24,000 nucleotides of DNA from Mesostigma viride (taxonomy: Eukaryota; Streptophyta; Mesostigmatophyceae; Mesostigmatales; Mesostigmataceae), in NCBI GenBank assembly GCA_009746045.1, contig RPFO01000027.1, positions 3,725,609 through 3,749,608 on the forward strand, written 5' to 3'. Positions within the stretch are counted from its first letter, which is position 1; every line of letters begins with the position of its first letter. A model generated the notes under the pieces. The model was given only the letters and a program-made list of their open reading frames with translations. It searched no databases and was not told the DNA's origin. Of this stretch, positions 1 through 8,240 are shown in pieces. Made by a program: the position numbers and the translations under genes.

Positions 1-525
1 CCGCGTGCGGACTGACGAACCGCGGCCACTGTAACTGCTGCTTTTGTGGCAGGCCTGCACTTATTGCTTTCTTTAATCAAATGCTGGTCTTCTTGGGAGC
101 TTAGTGATCTGAAGCAGATTGTTCTGACAGCCTGTGCGAGGCTATGTGCAGGGACGTGCAATCACGGTCATCACCAAGGTAAGGCGATGAGGCAATGCCG
201 GGAGGGTTTAGGGAGACCAACGTGCAAGTTTGTTTCCTGGGAGGCTTCTTCACTTGGACTTGTTTACTTTGGCAATCGGAAGTTTTGCCTTGTTCAGACT
301 TGCGTTTATATGCCAGGACCCTTGCCTTGGCCCCCGATGCGCTAGGCTCGGCTGCTCCTCATACGCCCTGTGTGAGAGGCAAGGTATTGGTCGTGTTTGT
401 GGCTCACAAAGGCAGGCCGGTATATCGTATAGCGAGAGCAAAGGGTACTGCAGCGTGGCGCTGAACACCTCGGCTGCTATAAATCTGCTTTGTCAATTTT
501 CCCCTGCACCCTGCGCAACCTGCAG
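1..525. other. Presumed intron or upstream sequence of the channel gene
   Basis: I recognise no gene here. Reading frames of 70-135 codons exist on both strands, but they show no family motif and end in low-information sequence. The stretch ends in a pyrimidine-containing acceptor (cctgcag) just before the first supported exon, so it is most simply an intron. Confidence 0.45.
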
Positions 526-633
526 GTGTACGATGACATCCACAAGGAGATCGGTGTCTGGGAGAGGATCCAGACGAAGCGCCGCCGGGCGACAGGGAGC
601 ACCTTTCGTGCGCGCGCGCTCAAGTACATCCAG
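526..633 (+). CDS. Channel exon 1 of window: cytosolic segment, probably I-II linker
   Basis: A 108-nt open segment, phase 0 at both ends, sits between an acceptor (acctgcag) and a strong donor (CAG|gtgagc). It encodes 36 charged, non-membrane residues starting VYDDIHKEIGVWERIQ and ending ARALKYIQ. It joins in phase to the exon at 11982 (EHRFIRACFRTCQ), giving a continuous basic, helical-looking segment. That suits the linker ahead of domain II, since the membrane segments downstream belong to that repeat. The alternatives are a small exon of a different gene or a chance open segment. It has no signature motif, so assignment to the channel rests on splice sites, phase and orientation. The intron that follows holds the retroelement. 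Confidence 0.55.
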
Positions 634-641
634 GTGAGCGT

Positions 642-3600
642 GTGGCGATGAGGGGCGCGATAGGGATGAAGGATTTAGAGGGCGCTGTAGGGTTTAGAGA
701 GCAGATCATGTGCAACATGGAACTCATTCTTCACGTTGAACCCAGTCAGCCACGCGCCGGACCAAGCGGTCAACGGCAGGGCGACGGGGAAATGGCGCAG
801 GATGACGAGCTGCAGCCGAACGTCGGTCGGGTAGGCACCCGGTCGACTGCCGACGCATCTTATACGTTGGGGGGGAACCTACGGGCACCCAACCAAGGCA
901 CGTTATCGTGGCGCGGCGGGTATGGTGCAGCCCCCAGGGGGGGAGCATCAGGTGGCTTGTTTAGCACAGGTCGGCCACCCATGACGGCGGCAGCAACGCC
1001 GTTGGGTGGCACCGTAGGGCGGCCCAGGCTTGGCGGCACTCGGTCAGACTTCGGCTGGGGCCAAGTCGATCGGGAGCCAACCAGCATACCATGGAGTGAG
1101 GGCGACGACGTCCAGCGACCCCACGGCATGCCGTACGGCGTGCATGGCGAATCCACTCGTGTGCCATCGCTGCCCAAGGTGGAGCTTCGCGAGAAGTTCA
1201 CCTCAGCAGGCACGGGTGCGACGTTAGAGGAAGCCTATGAGCTCTTCCGAGCTCATTGTAACACTTATCGTTATGCCTCGGGGTATCCTCTTCGCCATGA
1301 GATGGTGATGGATTTTATTCACCTCTTTTTCCATGACCTGACCAAGAAGAAGGTCCAGGTTTTGGTCCAGCATTACCGAGCGCTCGTGGACCGGTGTCAT
1401 CGCACGGACATCTGGTTTGCGCTCACGGACATGGGCACACCGGATCTTGACTCGATCATCTTCGATGTCGACCCGGCAGAGCAGCTGTGGCAGCAACTGC
1501 GGCTGGAGTACCCAGTTGAGCACGTCAAGGCCATCGCGGAATGGAATGGAGCGTTCACCGTTGCCGAGGGTGAGGATCCGGCTTTCTCCCTTGACCGGCT
1601 CCTCGCGTTTGCGGGCAAAGTGCCTGATTATACGCAGACCAAGGCTTGCCGGTTATGGCGGAGTGCAGAGCCCCTGCTGGCCATCGATCTTCTGGAGCCG
1701 CCCGGTGGGGAGTGGACTTTGGTGACTCTCTGTGCAGCATTCAAGCGGCTGCTCAGGAAGCGTGCGGAAGGCGAGAAGGGTATCTCGTCTGAGCTGGCTG
1801 AGATGCGCAAGAAGATGGCTGAGATGGAGAAGGCCATCGCGGTCAAGGGTGGCCAGCGGCTGCCTGGTGCGGGGCGCGGTGAATATGTCGGCCGTCAGGG
1901 TGGTGGCAACGCCGGTCACGGGGGCAGCGGCGGTGGCGGTCGTGGTGGCGGCGGCAGTGGCTACGGTGGTCGGGGTCGCGGTGGTGGTCGAGGCGGAGGC
2001 GGTCGTCCGCCGACATCGGATGGGACTCAGGAGGCGCAGGGCGTGCAAGGCGCGCTGGGCGCACCCACCCCGTCACGCGGTAAATGTTACCTTTGCGACA
2101 AGGATGGGCACCTTAGTCGCGAGTGTCCAAGCCGCTGCACGAAGCCGCATGGGTCAGAAAGGAAGTGGCACCTGATGAACAAGTGTCCAGCCGCGGGCAT
2201 CAAGACGGTCCACTTCGCCAAGATGGCGGGCAAGACCGACTCGATGGAAGCCCAGGTGGCTGCCATCAAGCATGGTGAGGAGACGACGGCGCCCCCCAAC
2301 CAATTCGCAACGGTGTACCGGGAGGACCCATTTTGGGCGCCCATGCCAGGTGACGTCGAGATCAACGCTGCGGAGGCTACCAAAGGCAAGCAGGCGCGCA
2401 GCCCGCTTTCTTTTCAGCAGGCACCCATGTTGCCTGCCGGGCAGTTGCCCGCGTCCTTTTCTATGCCGCTGGCTGGGGTGCAATCTGCTTTTGAGCATGC
2501 GAACCCTGCTGGGCTGGAGCAGCGTAGGCGATTGGCGCCTGTGTACCCAATGCCGTTCATTGTGGACGTACCCATGTTTTCAGCACGGCAGGTGGTCGAC
2601 ACCTTCGGGCAGAAGGGGGTTGAGTGGCTGGGGTCGGTTGTGTCCGAGATCCAGTTGTTCGCAGATGGGCATGATGTGCGCACCTTGCGCAATTCTGAGT
2701 CCGTCACCTACGGGCGTCAGCCGGTAGAAGCCGCAGTGCCCGTGGTGCAAGCGGGAGTGGTCAGCACAAGTAGCCAGCAGCGCACTAGTGCAGTTCCCCA
2801 GGTTCCCACGGTGGTTCCATACCCCAATGGTGAGCCGTCCATAGCGTTCCAAGCAGTTGGAGCCTGTGGAGATGTATGGAGCGACATGGTGACATGTCCG
2901 TTGGTTGGCGCAGTCAAGCTTGATAGCGGTGCTCAGCCGCTAGTCATCAGCACAGACTTGGCCACCATGCTGAACCTGACCTACGAGAACGGTGGCTTAG
3001 TGGAAAGCCCCGTGTCTGTGTCAGGTTGGCAGGGTCCGGCTAGTAAGCCGTACGCTATGACGGCGGTTAAAGTCAACGTGATTTTCAATCCGTTGCGCGC
3101 CTCTAGCATGACCACCGTGTCCGCGTATGCGCTGGTGGTCAACAAGTGTGGATATTCCGCACTACTCGGGGTGGATGTCCTTGCTCGCGCCATGGTTCAG
3201 GTGGACTATAGGGCGGAGGAGGCATCTTACATCCCTGATTGGGATGGGGCTGGCCTGAAGCGGGCCAGTGTGCCGGTCTCATGCTTCAGTTCTTCAGCCG
3301 GGGCTGCACGCCTCAACCCTTCAGCGGCTGCGGGCGTGGTGGAGGTCAGCATGGTGGAGGTACGGGCGGCGGGCTCATCGGCGTGGGACAAGCATCGGAC
3401 GGTGCTGCCTCAGCCAACGGCGAGCATTGCCAAGATGCGCACGCAGTGGTCGCTGGATGCTGTGACGTCCACGCGGCAGCTGGCTATGCGCAAGCGGGTG
3501 ACTGAAGCCGTCATCACCATTCCTCAGATGGCCAGCCATGGCCTCACTTTGGTGCAACCGGGTGTCTCGGAGGCCCAAGGTAATTTTTCTGCTGCAATCT

Positions 3601-4670
3601 TACCGCAGGCCCCTGATTTTGCCAAGGGTGCGGTAGTGTTGGAACTGTTTGCGGGGATCGGAGGGGGCATTGCAGGCTTTTTGGCCGCAGGCGGCGTGTG
3701 CCGTAAACTCATCGCGGTAGAGCCATCGCACAAGGCGCGTCAGGTGTACTTCAGTCACTGTGGCGTGTTGTCGCGAGAGTATCCCGCGCAGTTTCCGCCA
3801 TCAGCATGGCGTGACCCGTTTGGGGAATGTCCTCAAGATATCCGAGCCATCGGTGAGGTGCAGGTGCAGCAGTTGTTGCGCAGGCATCATGCCATCGACT
3901 TGGTAATTGCGGGTTGGGAGTGCCAGGGCCTGAGCCAGGCAGGGCAAGGGCGGGGGCTAGCCGATCCGCGTAGCGCGCTGTTCTGGGAACTGTTGCGTGT
4001 GGTGGGACTGTTGCAGTCGCGTCAGCCCCATCCGCCTGCGTATCTGTTTGAGAACGTTGTGGCGGGTGACAGCCCACATCAGGCGGTGCGGGAGGACTGG
4101 GCTACAATCGTGGCACTCCTGGGGGAGCCCATCGTGTGTGACAACGCAGGGCTGGGTGGGCTCACGCATCGTTTGCGTGCCTATTGGACCAACGTGGCGT
4201 GTGCGACCGGTGTGCAGGCGGTCTTGGGGGCCGTAGCAAGGCAGCATCCGAGTGTGTCTGCGGAGGTAGCATTGCCTTCCCACCTAGTCACGCAGAAGGT
4301 GGATAGCGAGGATCGCCCACCGTATGCACGCGTCAACCGGGTCGGGAGCCCCATGTGTGCACTGCCGACCCTGGTCAGTTACCAAGGGTCGACAGCATAC
4401 CGTGATCGGGGTAAGGGTCTCGTTTGGGACACTACCACCGGTCTGTTGGTGCAGCCACCCGCAGAATTTCGTGAGGCCAGCATGGGTTTTCATGTCGGGG
4501 CCTCGGCGCTGCCGGGCGTGCTCGAGAGTGAGCGCTGGTCTTTGATAGGCCAGGCTATGTCGGTGTTGCAGGTCGGGTATGTGCTGCTTGCATCGGTTGC
4601 CGTGCGCCAGTCTGGGGGGGGTCCCCAGCCAATCCGCCTCAGCAGGTTGAGGCGCGCGCAGCCAAACTGA
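642..4670 (+). CDS. Gag - aspartic protease - C5-cytosine methyltransferase polyprotein (5'-truncated)
   Basis: This is the first open frame of the retrotransposon, 1342 codons. About the first 32 codons come from host intron/array sequence. Element homology starts near 737, shown by comparison with the inverted copy, so the Met at 642 is not the native start. Order by residue: capsid-like Gag region (about 35-400); helical EMRKKMAEMEKAI segment; Gly/Arg-rich RGG-type tract (about 410-460); zinc knuckle CX2CX4HX4C (482-495); linker; retropepsin-like protease with LDSGAQ, catalytic Asp about 761, and a later ALLGVDVL strand; then a full C5-methyltransferase domain (about 995-1340). Gag would package RNA, the protease would mature the polyprotein, and the methyltransferase would transfer a methyl group from SAM to cytosine in DNA. 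The frame ends just after a run of eight G (4614-4621), and pol continues in the -1 frame. Domain calls are sure; activity is unknown. Confidence 0.85.
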   Translation: MAMRGAIGMKDLEGAVGFREQIMCNMELILHVEPSQPRAGPSGQRQGDGEMAQDDELQPNVGRVGTRSTADASYTLGGNLRAPNQGTLSWRGGYGAAPRGGASGGLFSTGRPPMTAAATPLGGTVGRPRLGGTRSDFGWGQVDREPTSIPWSEGDDVQRPHGMPYGVHGESTRVPSLPKVELREKFTSAGTGATLEEAYELFRAHCNTYRYASGYPLRHEMVMDFIHLFFHDLTKKKVQVLVQHYRALVDRCHRTDIWFALTDMGTPDLDSIIFDVDPAEQLWQQLRLEYPVEHVKAIAEWNGAFTVAEGEDPAFSLDRLLAFAGKVPDYTQTKACRLWRSAEPLLAIDLLEPPGGEWTLVTLCAAFKRLLRKRAEGEKGISSELAEMRKKMAEMEKAIAVKGGQRLPGAGRGEYVGRQGGGNAGHGGSGGGGRGGGGSGYGGRGRGGGRGGGGRPPTSDGTQEAQGVQGALGAPTPSRGKCYLCDKDGHLSRECPSRCTKPHGSERKWHLMNKCPAAGIKTVHFAKMAGKTDSMEAQVAAIKHGEETTAPPNQFATVYREDPFWAPMPGDVEINAAEATKGKQARSPLSFQQAPMLPAGQLPASFSMPLAGVQSAFEHANPAGLEQRRRLAPVYPMPFIVDVPMFSARQVVDTFGQKGVEWLGSVVSEIQLFADGHDVRTLRNSESVTYGRQPVEAAVPVVQAGVVSTSSQQRTSAVPQVPTVVPYPNGEPSIAFQAVGACGDVWSDMVTCPLVGAVKLDSGAQPLVISTDLATMLNLTYENGGLVESPVSVSGWQGPASKPYAMTAVKVNVIFNPLRASSMTTVSAYALVVNKCGYSALLGVDVLARAMVQVDYRAEEASYIPDWDGAGLKRASVPVSCFSSSAGAARLNPSAAAGVVEVSMVEVRAAGSSAWDKHRTVLPQPTASIAKMRTQWSLDAVTSTRQLAMRKRVTEAVITIPQMASHGLTLVQPGVSEAQGNFSAAILPQAPDFAKGAVVLELFAGIGGGIAGFLAAGGVCRKLIAVEPSHKARQVYFSHCGVLSREYPAQFPPSAWRDPFGECPQDIRAIGEVQVQQLLRRHHAIDLVIAGWECQGLSQAGQGRGLADPRSALFWELLRVVGLLQSRQPHPPAYLFENVVAGDSPHQAVREDWATIVALLGEPIVCDNAGLGGLTHRLRAYWTNVACATGVQAVLGAVARQHPSVSAEVALPSHLVTQKVDSEDRPPYARVNRVGSPMCALPTLVSYQGSTAYRDRGKGLVWDTTTGLLVQPPAEFREASMGFHVGASALPGVLESERWSLIGQAMSVLQVGYVLLASVAVRQSGGGPQPIRLSRLRRAQPN
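3625..4665 (+). other. C5-cytosine DNA methyltransferase domain inside the retroelement polyprotein
   Basis: Motifs appear in canonical order: motif I VLELFAGIGGGIAG (SAM binding, near 3636-3680); motif IV GWECQGLSQAG with the catalytic Cys codon at 3921; motif VI FENV (near 4048); motif VIII-like THRLRAYWTN (near 4165-4195); motif IX-like LPTLVSYQG (near 4362); and motif X-like IGQAMSVLQVGYVLLA near the C-terminus. About 345 residues is a normal catalytic-domain size. It lies between protease and reverse transcriptase. Motif IV has Trp-Glu where most family members have Pro-Pro before Cys-Gln, so proline is missing but cysteine is kept. LTR retrotransposons that captured cytosine methyltransferases have been described in dinoflagellates and charophyte algae, so this is a known phenomenon. 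The specific lineage here (DRM/Dnmt3-like, Dnmt5-like or bacterial-type) cannot be settled by eye. Confidence 0.88.
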
Positions 4671-4723
4671 AGCGCCCTGCAGCGACGGGGACTTCATCAG
4701 CATGGGGGTGGCGTCTGCGACAG

Positions 4724-5575
4724 GTGTGGACTATCATTCTCATGACCGCCCTGCTGACCAGCACCGTGCTGGCCGGCGAGCCCACGCTGCATCGGGTAAT
4801 ACACCGTGCGGCACGCGAGGCTCCGGCGGTGGGTGTCACACCAGGTGTGGCAGCCTTTTCCTTGTTCCACGACGATGCGGCTAGGGCGCCGCATCTTGAG
4901 GCACATGCGGTAGCTGTGGGTGATCCCGCGGATACGCACCCCTGGGCTATTGGCGAACACCTTTCTGATGCGCAGCGCTCAGCCATGCTAAAGTGGCTAG
5001 GCACTGCAAGGGGGGCCTTCGCTTTCACAAGTGATGAACTGGGGTGTTTCAATGGTGGGACCATGCGTGTTCCATTGGACACTGACACTCCTTTGTTCCG
5101 ACGCCAGCATCGCCTGAGTCAGGCCGAGTTGGATTTTGTAGCCGAGCAATGCAAGGAGTTAGAGGATGCCGGTATCATCAGGCAATCTTCCTCCAGCTAT
5201 GCTGCTGCCGTTGTCGTTGCGCCCAAGAAGGACGCTATCACCGGGGCATGGACGGGTATGCGCATGGCCACCGATCTGCGGTTGCTGAATGCACACACAC
5301 CCGTGGACCGTTACCCCATGCCACGTGTGGATGATGTCCTGGATAAGATATCTCCTCATGTGAAGTTTGTGTCCTCGCTGGACCTGCGTAGCGGCTTTCA
5401 TCAGATCGCAGTTGCGCCGGAGGATCAGCGGAAGCTTGCATTCTGGGGGGCGGCAATTTGTATGAGTGGGTGCGCATGCCCTTTGGGCACCGCAACGCTA
5501 GTGCTGTTTTCCAACGAGCTATGGACAAAGTGCTTGCAGGTCTTCCTTTCGCCGCTTGTTACATTGATGATGTAA
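4724..5575 (+). CDS. Pol segment 1: N-terminal reverse transcriptase (frame-broken)
   Basis: The start of the Ty3/gypsy reverse transcriptase, in the -1 frame relative to the Gag frame. The frame is already open from about 4622, so the Met at 4724 is only the first in-frame ATG. The linker is followed by HRLSQAELDFVAEQCKELE, a motif block found just before the polymerase fingers, then SSSYAAAVVVAPKKD, MATDLRLLNAHTPVDRYPMP and FVSSLDLRSGFHQI. The last holds the first catalytic Asp of the palm (LDLRSGFHQI). Homology stops near 5447 at a run of six G in ctggggggcgg. The residues after that (to 5575) are out of frame and are not pol, and pol resumes in another frame. Probably expressed by -1 frameshifting from the upstream frame if the G8 shift is programmed; otherwise the junction is a mutation. 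Confidence 0.8.
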   Translation: MWTIILMTALLTSTVLAGEPTLHRVIHRAAREAPAVGVTPGVAAFSLFHDDAARAPHLEAHAVAVGDPADTHPWAIGEHLSDAQRSAMLKWLGTARGAFAFTSDELGCFNGGTMRVPLDTDTPLFRRQHRLSQAELDFVAEQCKELEDAGIIRQSSSSYAAAVVVAPKKDAITGAWTGMRMATDLRLLNAHTPVDRYPMPRVDDVLDKISPHVKFVSSLDLRSGFHQIAVAPEDQRKLAFWGAAICMSGCACPLGTATLVLFSNELWTKCLQVFLSPLVTLMM

Positions 5576-7275
5576 TCGTCTTTAGCGCGACATTTGAGGA
5601 GCACCTGGCGCACTTGGAGCAGGTTCGCTTGGCTCTCGAGGAGCATAATATGCGGCTGCACCCTGAGAAGTGCAAGTTCGCCCAGCGGACCCTCTCATTC
5701 CTTGGTCATCAGATTGTGCCGGGTGGCCGGACGCCTGATGCCGCCAAGGTCGAATCCATTGCGCAGGCCGCCGTACCCACGGATGTCTCAGGGGTGCGGG
5801 CGTATTTGGGTTTGGCTGGCTATTACCGAGGTTACATTGAGAACTTCAGCAGCAAGGTGAAGCCCTTGACCGAGTTACTCAAGAAGGGGTGCGTGTGGGC
5901 GTGGGGTCCCGCACAGCAACGCGCCATCGAGACAATCAAGCAGGAGCTCACGTCGGCACCGATTCTGCGCGCCCCTGACTATGCTTTGCCATTTGTGTTA
6001 TATACCGACTGGTCCAAGGTAGGACTGGGTGCGGTCTTGGCGCAAAAGGATGGTGATGGGCGCGAGCACGTTATTGCTTATGCTAGTCGCAGCAACAACC
6101 CAGCGGAGAGCCGGTATTCTTCCTATGAGGGGGAGGCACTGGCTGTGGTGTGGGCCATCAAGCACTTTCGCCCGTATTTATTTGGGCGCGTGTTTACTCT
6201 GGTGACAGACCACCAGCCGCTTCAGTGGCTAATGACCAACACCAACCTGACGGGTAAGCTCGCCCGATGGGCCATGATTATCCAGGAGTACCACATGACC
6301 ATTGTGCATCGGGCCGGCAAGGACCATGTCAACGCCGATGTGCTATCCCGATACGCCATGCCTACCACTGTTGACCACACTGGAGCCCGGGCCATGGGTG
6401 CCGAGGGCTCGTCTGGTTCTGTGGTCTTTGTGAACGCTGCTGGGTATGCGGCCGACGATGAGGAGGAGGCGTGGTGGCGCAGTGTCGAGTACTCTGTGGC
6501 GGACTTCGGCATCAGCGACGACCCGGTGCGGCCGTCGCCATTCACGCCATCCAAAGCTGTGTGCGCTATGGAAGAGGGTAGGTCTCTGTCCTTTGACATT
6601 GATCCTTCTCTGCAGCAGCTGATCGCTGTGCAGGCTCTCTTAGCGCGTAGCTCTCTTGCTGATTGCTACACCGCTGATATCTGGCTAGATGGTCGAGTTT
6701 TGGAGCAAGTGCAGGGTGCTGTCTTGACTCCTACTCCAGTCGATTGGACTCCTGCTCAGAAGGCGACGGAGTTGAACAGGGTGCAGCACAGGGCTGCAAC
6801 CTATGGTTGGGAAGATGGGGTTTTGTACAAGCTGTTGGGCAAGCGTAGGGTGGTCGTCCCACCGCCTGACAAGCGCGTTGCTATAGTGCAGGCGTACCAC
6901 GAGCGGTATGGTCACTTGGGTGGCAATCGCACGCTCAGCCTCGTACGGACCAGCTATTGGTGGAATAACATGCGACACACGGTGGCCCAGGTAGTGGCCA
7001 GCTGTGTCCCGTGTGCTCGAACCAAGGCTAACTTTAGCGCAGATCATGGTGCCAAGGAGCTGATGTCGCTTCCCATCAAGGGCTTGTTTTATCGCTGGCA
7101 CGTCGATCTGTGCGGGCCGTTTCAGGAGAGCCCTGACGGCAACCTCTATGTCATGGTATGCGTGGAGAGCTTTAGCAAATGGGTTGAGTTGATCCCCATT
7201 GCTGACAAGCATGCCGCTACCACAGCGAAGCATTTTGCGGACATCATACCAGGTTTGGGGCTCCCGCGGAGGTAG
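5458..7275 (+). CDS. Pol segment 2: reverse transcriptase core, RNase H, N-terminal integrase (frame-broken)
   Basis: The second pol frame, open from just before 5458. It begins in the palm (YEWVRMPFGHRNASAVFQ) and has the catalytic YIDD at residue 35 (codons 5560-5571), followed by the thumb/connection. RNase H starts near residue 180 with YTDWS, then YEGEALAVVWAIKHFRPYL and VTDHQPLQWL, which supply Asp-Glu-Asp. The integrase zinc module is HERYGH...CVPC (near 6898-7014). The first catalytic Asp of the integrase core is in WHVDLCG (codon 7105). The frame is lost near 7255 at tttggggctc, and the core continues in the next frame. RT-RNaseH-IN order identifies a Ty3/gypsy (Metaviridae-like) element. 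All visible active-site residues are intact, so damage is limited to the frame breaks. Confidence 0.88.
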   Translation: MYEWVRMPFGHRNASAVFQRAMDKVLAGLPFAACYIDDVIVFSATFEEHLAHLEQVRLALEEHNMRLHPEKCKFAQRTLSFLGHQIVPGGRTPDAAKVESIAQAAVPTDVSGVRAYLGLAGYYRGYIENFSSKVKPLTELLKKGCVWAWGPAQQRAIETIKQELTSAPILRAPDYALPFVLYTDWSKVGLGAVLAQKDGDGREHVIAYASRSNNPAESRYSSYEGEALAVVWAIKHFRPYLFGRVFTLVTDHQPLQWLMTNTNLTGKLARWAMIIQEYHMTIVHRAGKDHVNADVLSRYAMPTTVDHTGARAMGAEGSSGSVVFVNAAGYAADDEEEAWWRSVEYSVADFGISDDPVRPSPFTPSKAVCAMEEGRSLSFDIDPSLQQLIAVQALLARSSLADCYTADIWLDGRVLEQVQGAVLTPTPVDWTPAQKATELNRVQHRAATYGWEDGVLYKLLGKRRVVVPPPDKRVAIVQAYHERYGHLGGNRTLSLVRTSYWWNNMRHTVAQVVASCVPCARTKANFSADHGAKELMSLPIKGLFYRWHVDLCGPFQESPDGNLYVMVCVESFSKWVELIPIADKHAATTAKHFADIIPGLGLPRR

Positions 7276-7316
7276 TCACGGACCAGGGTGGTGAGTTCAG
7301 GGGTGAGTTCCAGGAG

Positions 7317-8210
7317 TTGCTGGATGGATGTCTTATTGATCACCGTCGCACTTCTCGGGAGCATCCTCAGGCCAATGGTTTGGCTGAGAGATTGGTGCAG
7401 ACCGTCAAGCAGGCGCTGCGCAAGTGGAGCCTGCAGGTGCCGGAGTCGGCCAGGTGGGATCGCGAGTTGGCATGGATTGCCATGGGTTATCGCATGTCTC
7501 CCCAGGAGTCTCTCGCTACCTTCTCCCCGTATTTCCTTCTGTTCGGGCGTAATCCTCTTTTGCCTACGGAGGCACAGGTTGCGCACCCCGAACCCATGGC
7601 CTTCGACAACGCTCAGCAATTTTTGGTTGAGGTGCTGGCCAGGGCAGAGACTTTTAAGAAGGTCATGCCCATCGCGATGAACAACTTGTTCATTGCTCAG
7701 CACAGGGACTCCCTGCGCTACGCTCAGCGCCGGGGGGGCGCATACATGGCTCGCCAGCTGCGGTTTAGGCCAGGGCAGTATGTTTTTCTGCGCACTCAGC
7801 TGAAGAACACTTTGGATGTGGAGGCGGGGCCCACCATTTTGCGCACTGTGGCTATCAAACCATCGGGAGTGGCTATTTTGGAGGGCGCCGACGGGAGCCT
7901 TACGACTGACAACCTCAGCAATCTCAGTCCCTGCTCGCTGCCCAACTTGGTCCACGACCTCCAACCGCACACGTCTCGCCGAGTCAAGAACGCCCAGTGT
8001 CAGGTTTGTCACCGGGTCGATCAGGCGGAGTCCATGTTATTGTGCGATCAGTGTAACTGTGGTTGGCACATGCAGTGTTTGCAGCCGGTGGTCACCAGCA
8101 TTCCGGAGGGGGATTGGTTTTGTCCAGTGTGCACCGCTGCGCAGTTCACCTCCCGCAGCATGACTGCGGTCACCGCTTCCCTTGTCTTGGTACGATCGCT
8201 GTCTTCGTGA
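7317..8210 (+). CDS. Pol segment 3: integrase catalytic core and C-terminus with PHD finger
   Basis: The third pol frame; it is open from about 7260, ahead of the first ATG. It carries the second integrase Asp (VVTDQGGEF, codon 7281) and the catalytic Glu (ANGLAERL, codon 7386). These are 34 residues apart, as expected for the DD34-35E core. A C-terminal module follows (RFRPGQYVFLRT to the LSNLSPC region), comparable in place to the GPY/F region of gypsy integrases. The protein ends with a PHD finger instead of a chromodomain, then about 25 residues and a TGA at 8208. Integrase joins element cDNA to chromosomal DNA, and a terminal chromatin reader could bias target choice. It is separated from segment 2 by a one-base shift. 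Confidence 0.85.
   Translation: MLDGCLIDHRRTSREHPQANGLAERLVQTVKQALRKWSLQVPESARWDRELAWIAMGYRMSPQESLATFSPYFLLFGRNPLLPTEAQVAHPEPMAFDNAQQFLVEVLARAETFKKVMPIAMNNLFIAQHRDSLRYAQRRGGAYMARQLRFRPGQYVFLRTQLKNTLDVEAGPTILRTVAIKPSGVAILEGADGSLTTDNLSNLSPCSLPNLVHDLQPHTSRRVKNAQCQVCHRVDQAESMLLCDQCNCGWHMQCLQPVVTSIPEGDWFCPVCTAAQFTSRSMTAVTASLVLVRSLSS
7998..8132 (+). other. PHD finger (C4HC3) fused to the integrase C-terminus
   Basis: The spacing is CX2C, X11, CX2C, X4 to His, X2 to Cys, then WFCPVC, the Cys4-His-Cys3 pattern of a PHD zinc finger (residues about 228-272 of pol segment 3). The features MLLCDQCNCGWHMQC and GDWFCPVC are textbook. PHD fingers bind histone H3 tails, often trimethylated or unmodified K4. 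An aromatic cage cannot be judged by eye, although a conserved Trp precedes the His (GWH) and another precedes the last Cys pair. No stop or splice site separates it from the integrase, so it is part of the element. Confidence 0.85.
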
Positions 8211-8225
8211 TGGGGCCGGTCGCCA

Positions 8226-8240
8226 GCGAGGGGGGAAATT
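8226..8240 (+). promoter_or_regulatory. Probable polypurine tract and start of 3' LTR
   Basis: A run of purines (gcgaggggggaaa, 8226-8238) lies 16 bases after the pol stop and is followed by ttgatac. LTR elements prime plus-strand DNA from such a tract directly next to the 3' LTR, which usually begins with TG. TG occurs here at 8240-8241. No 5' LTR is present for comparison, so the call is positional. Confidence 0.5.

Noticed and set aside
390-440. Possible 5' LTR fragment: gtatatcgtatagcgagagc near 420 resembles 8622-8655
   Set aside because: About 22 of 29 positions agree over a short stretch only, with no flanking similarity; too weak.
3625-4665. Methyltransferase as part of a bacterial restriction-modification system or contamination
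   Set aside because: It is in one unbroken frame with Gag and protease and followed by gypsy pol; no restriction gene is nearby.
7146-8012. 288-codon minus-strand open frame
   Set aside because: It is the shadow of the integrase coding sequence, whose frames hold clear catalytic motifs.
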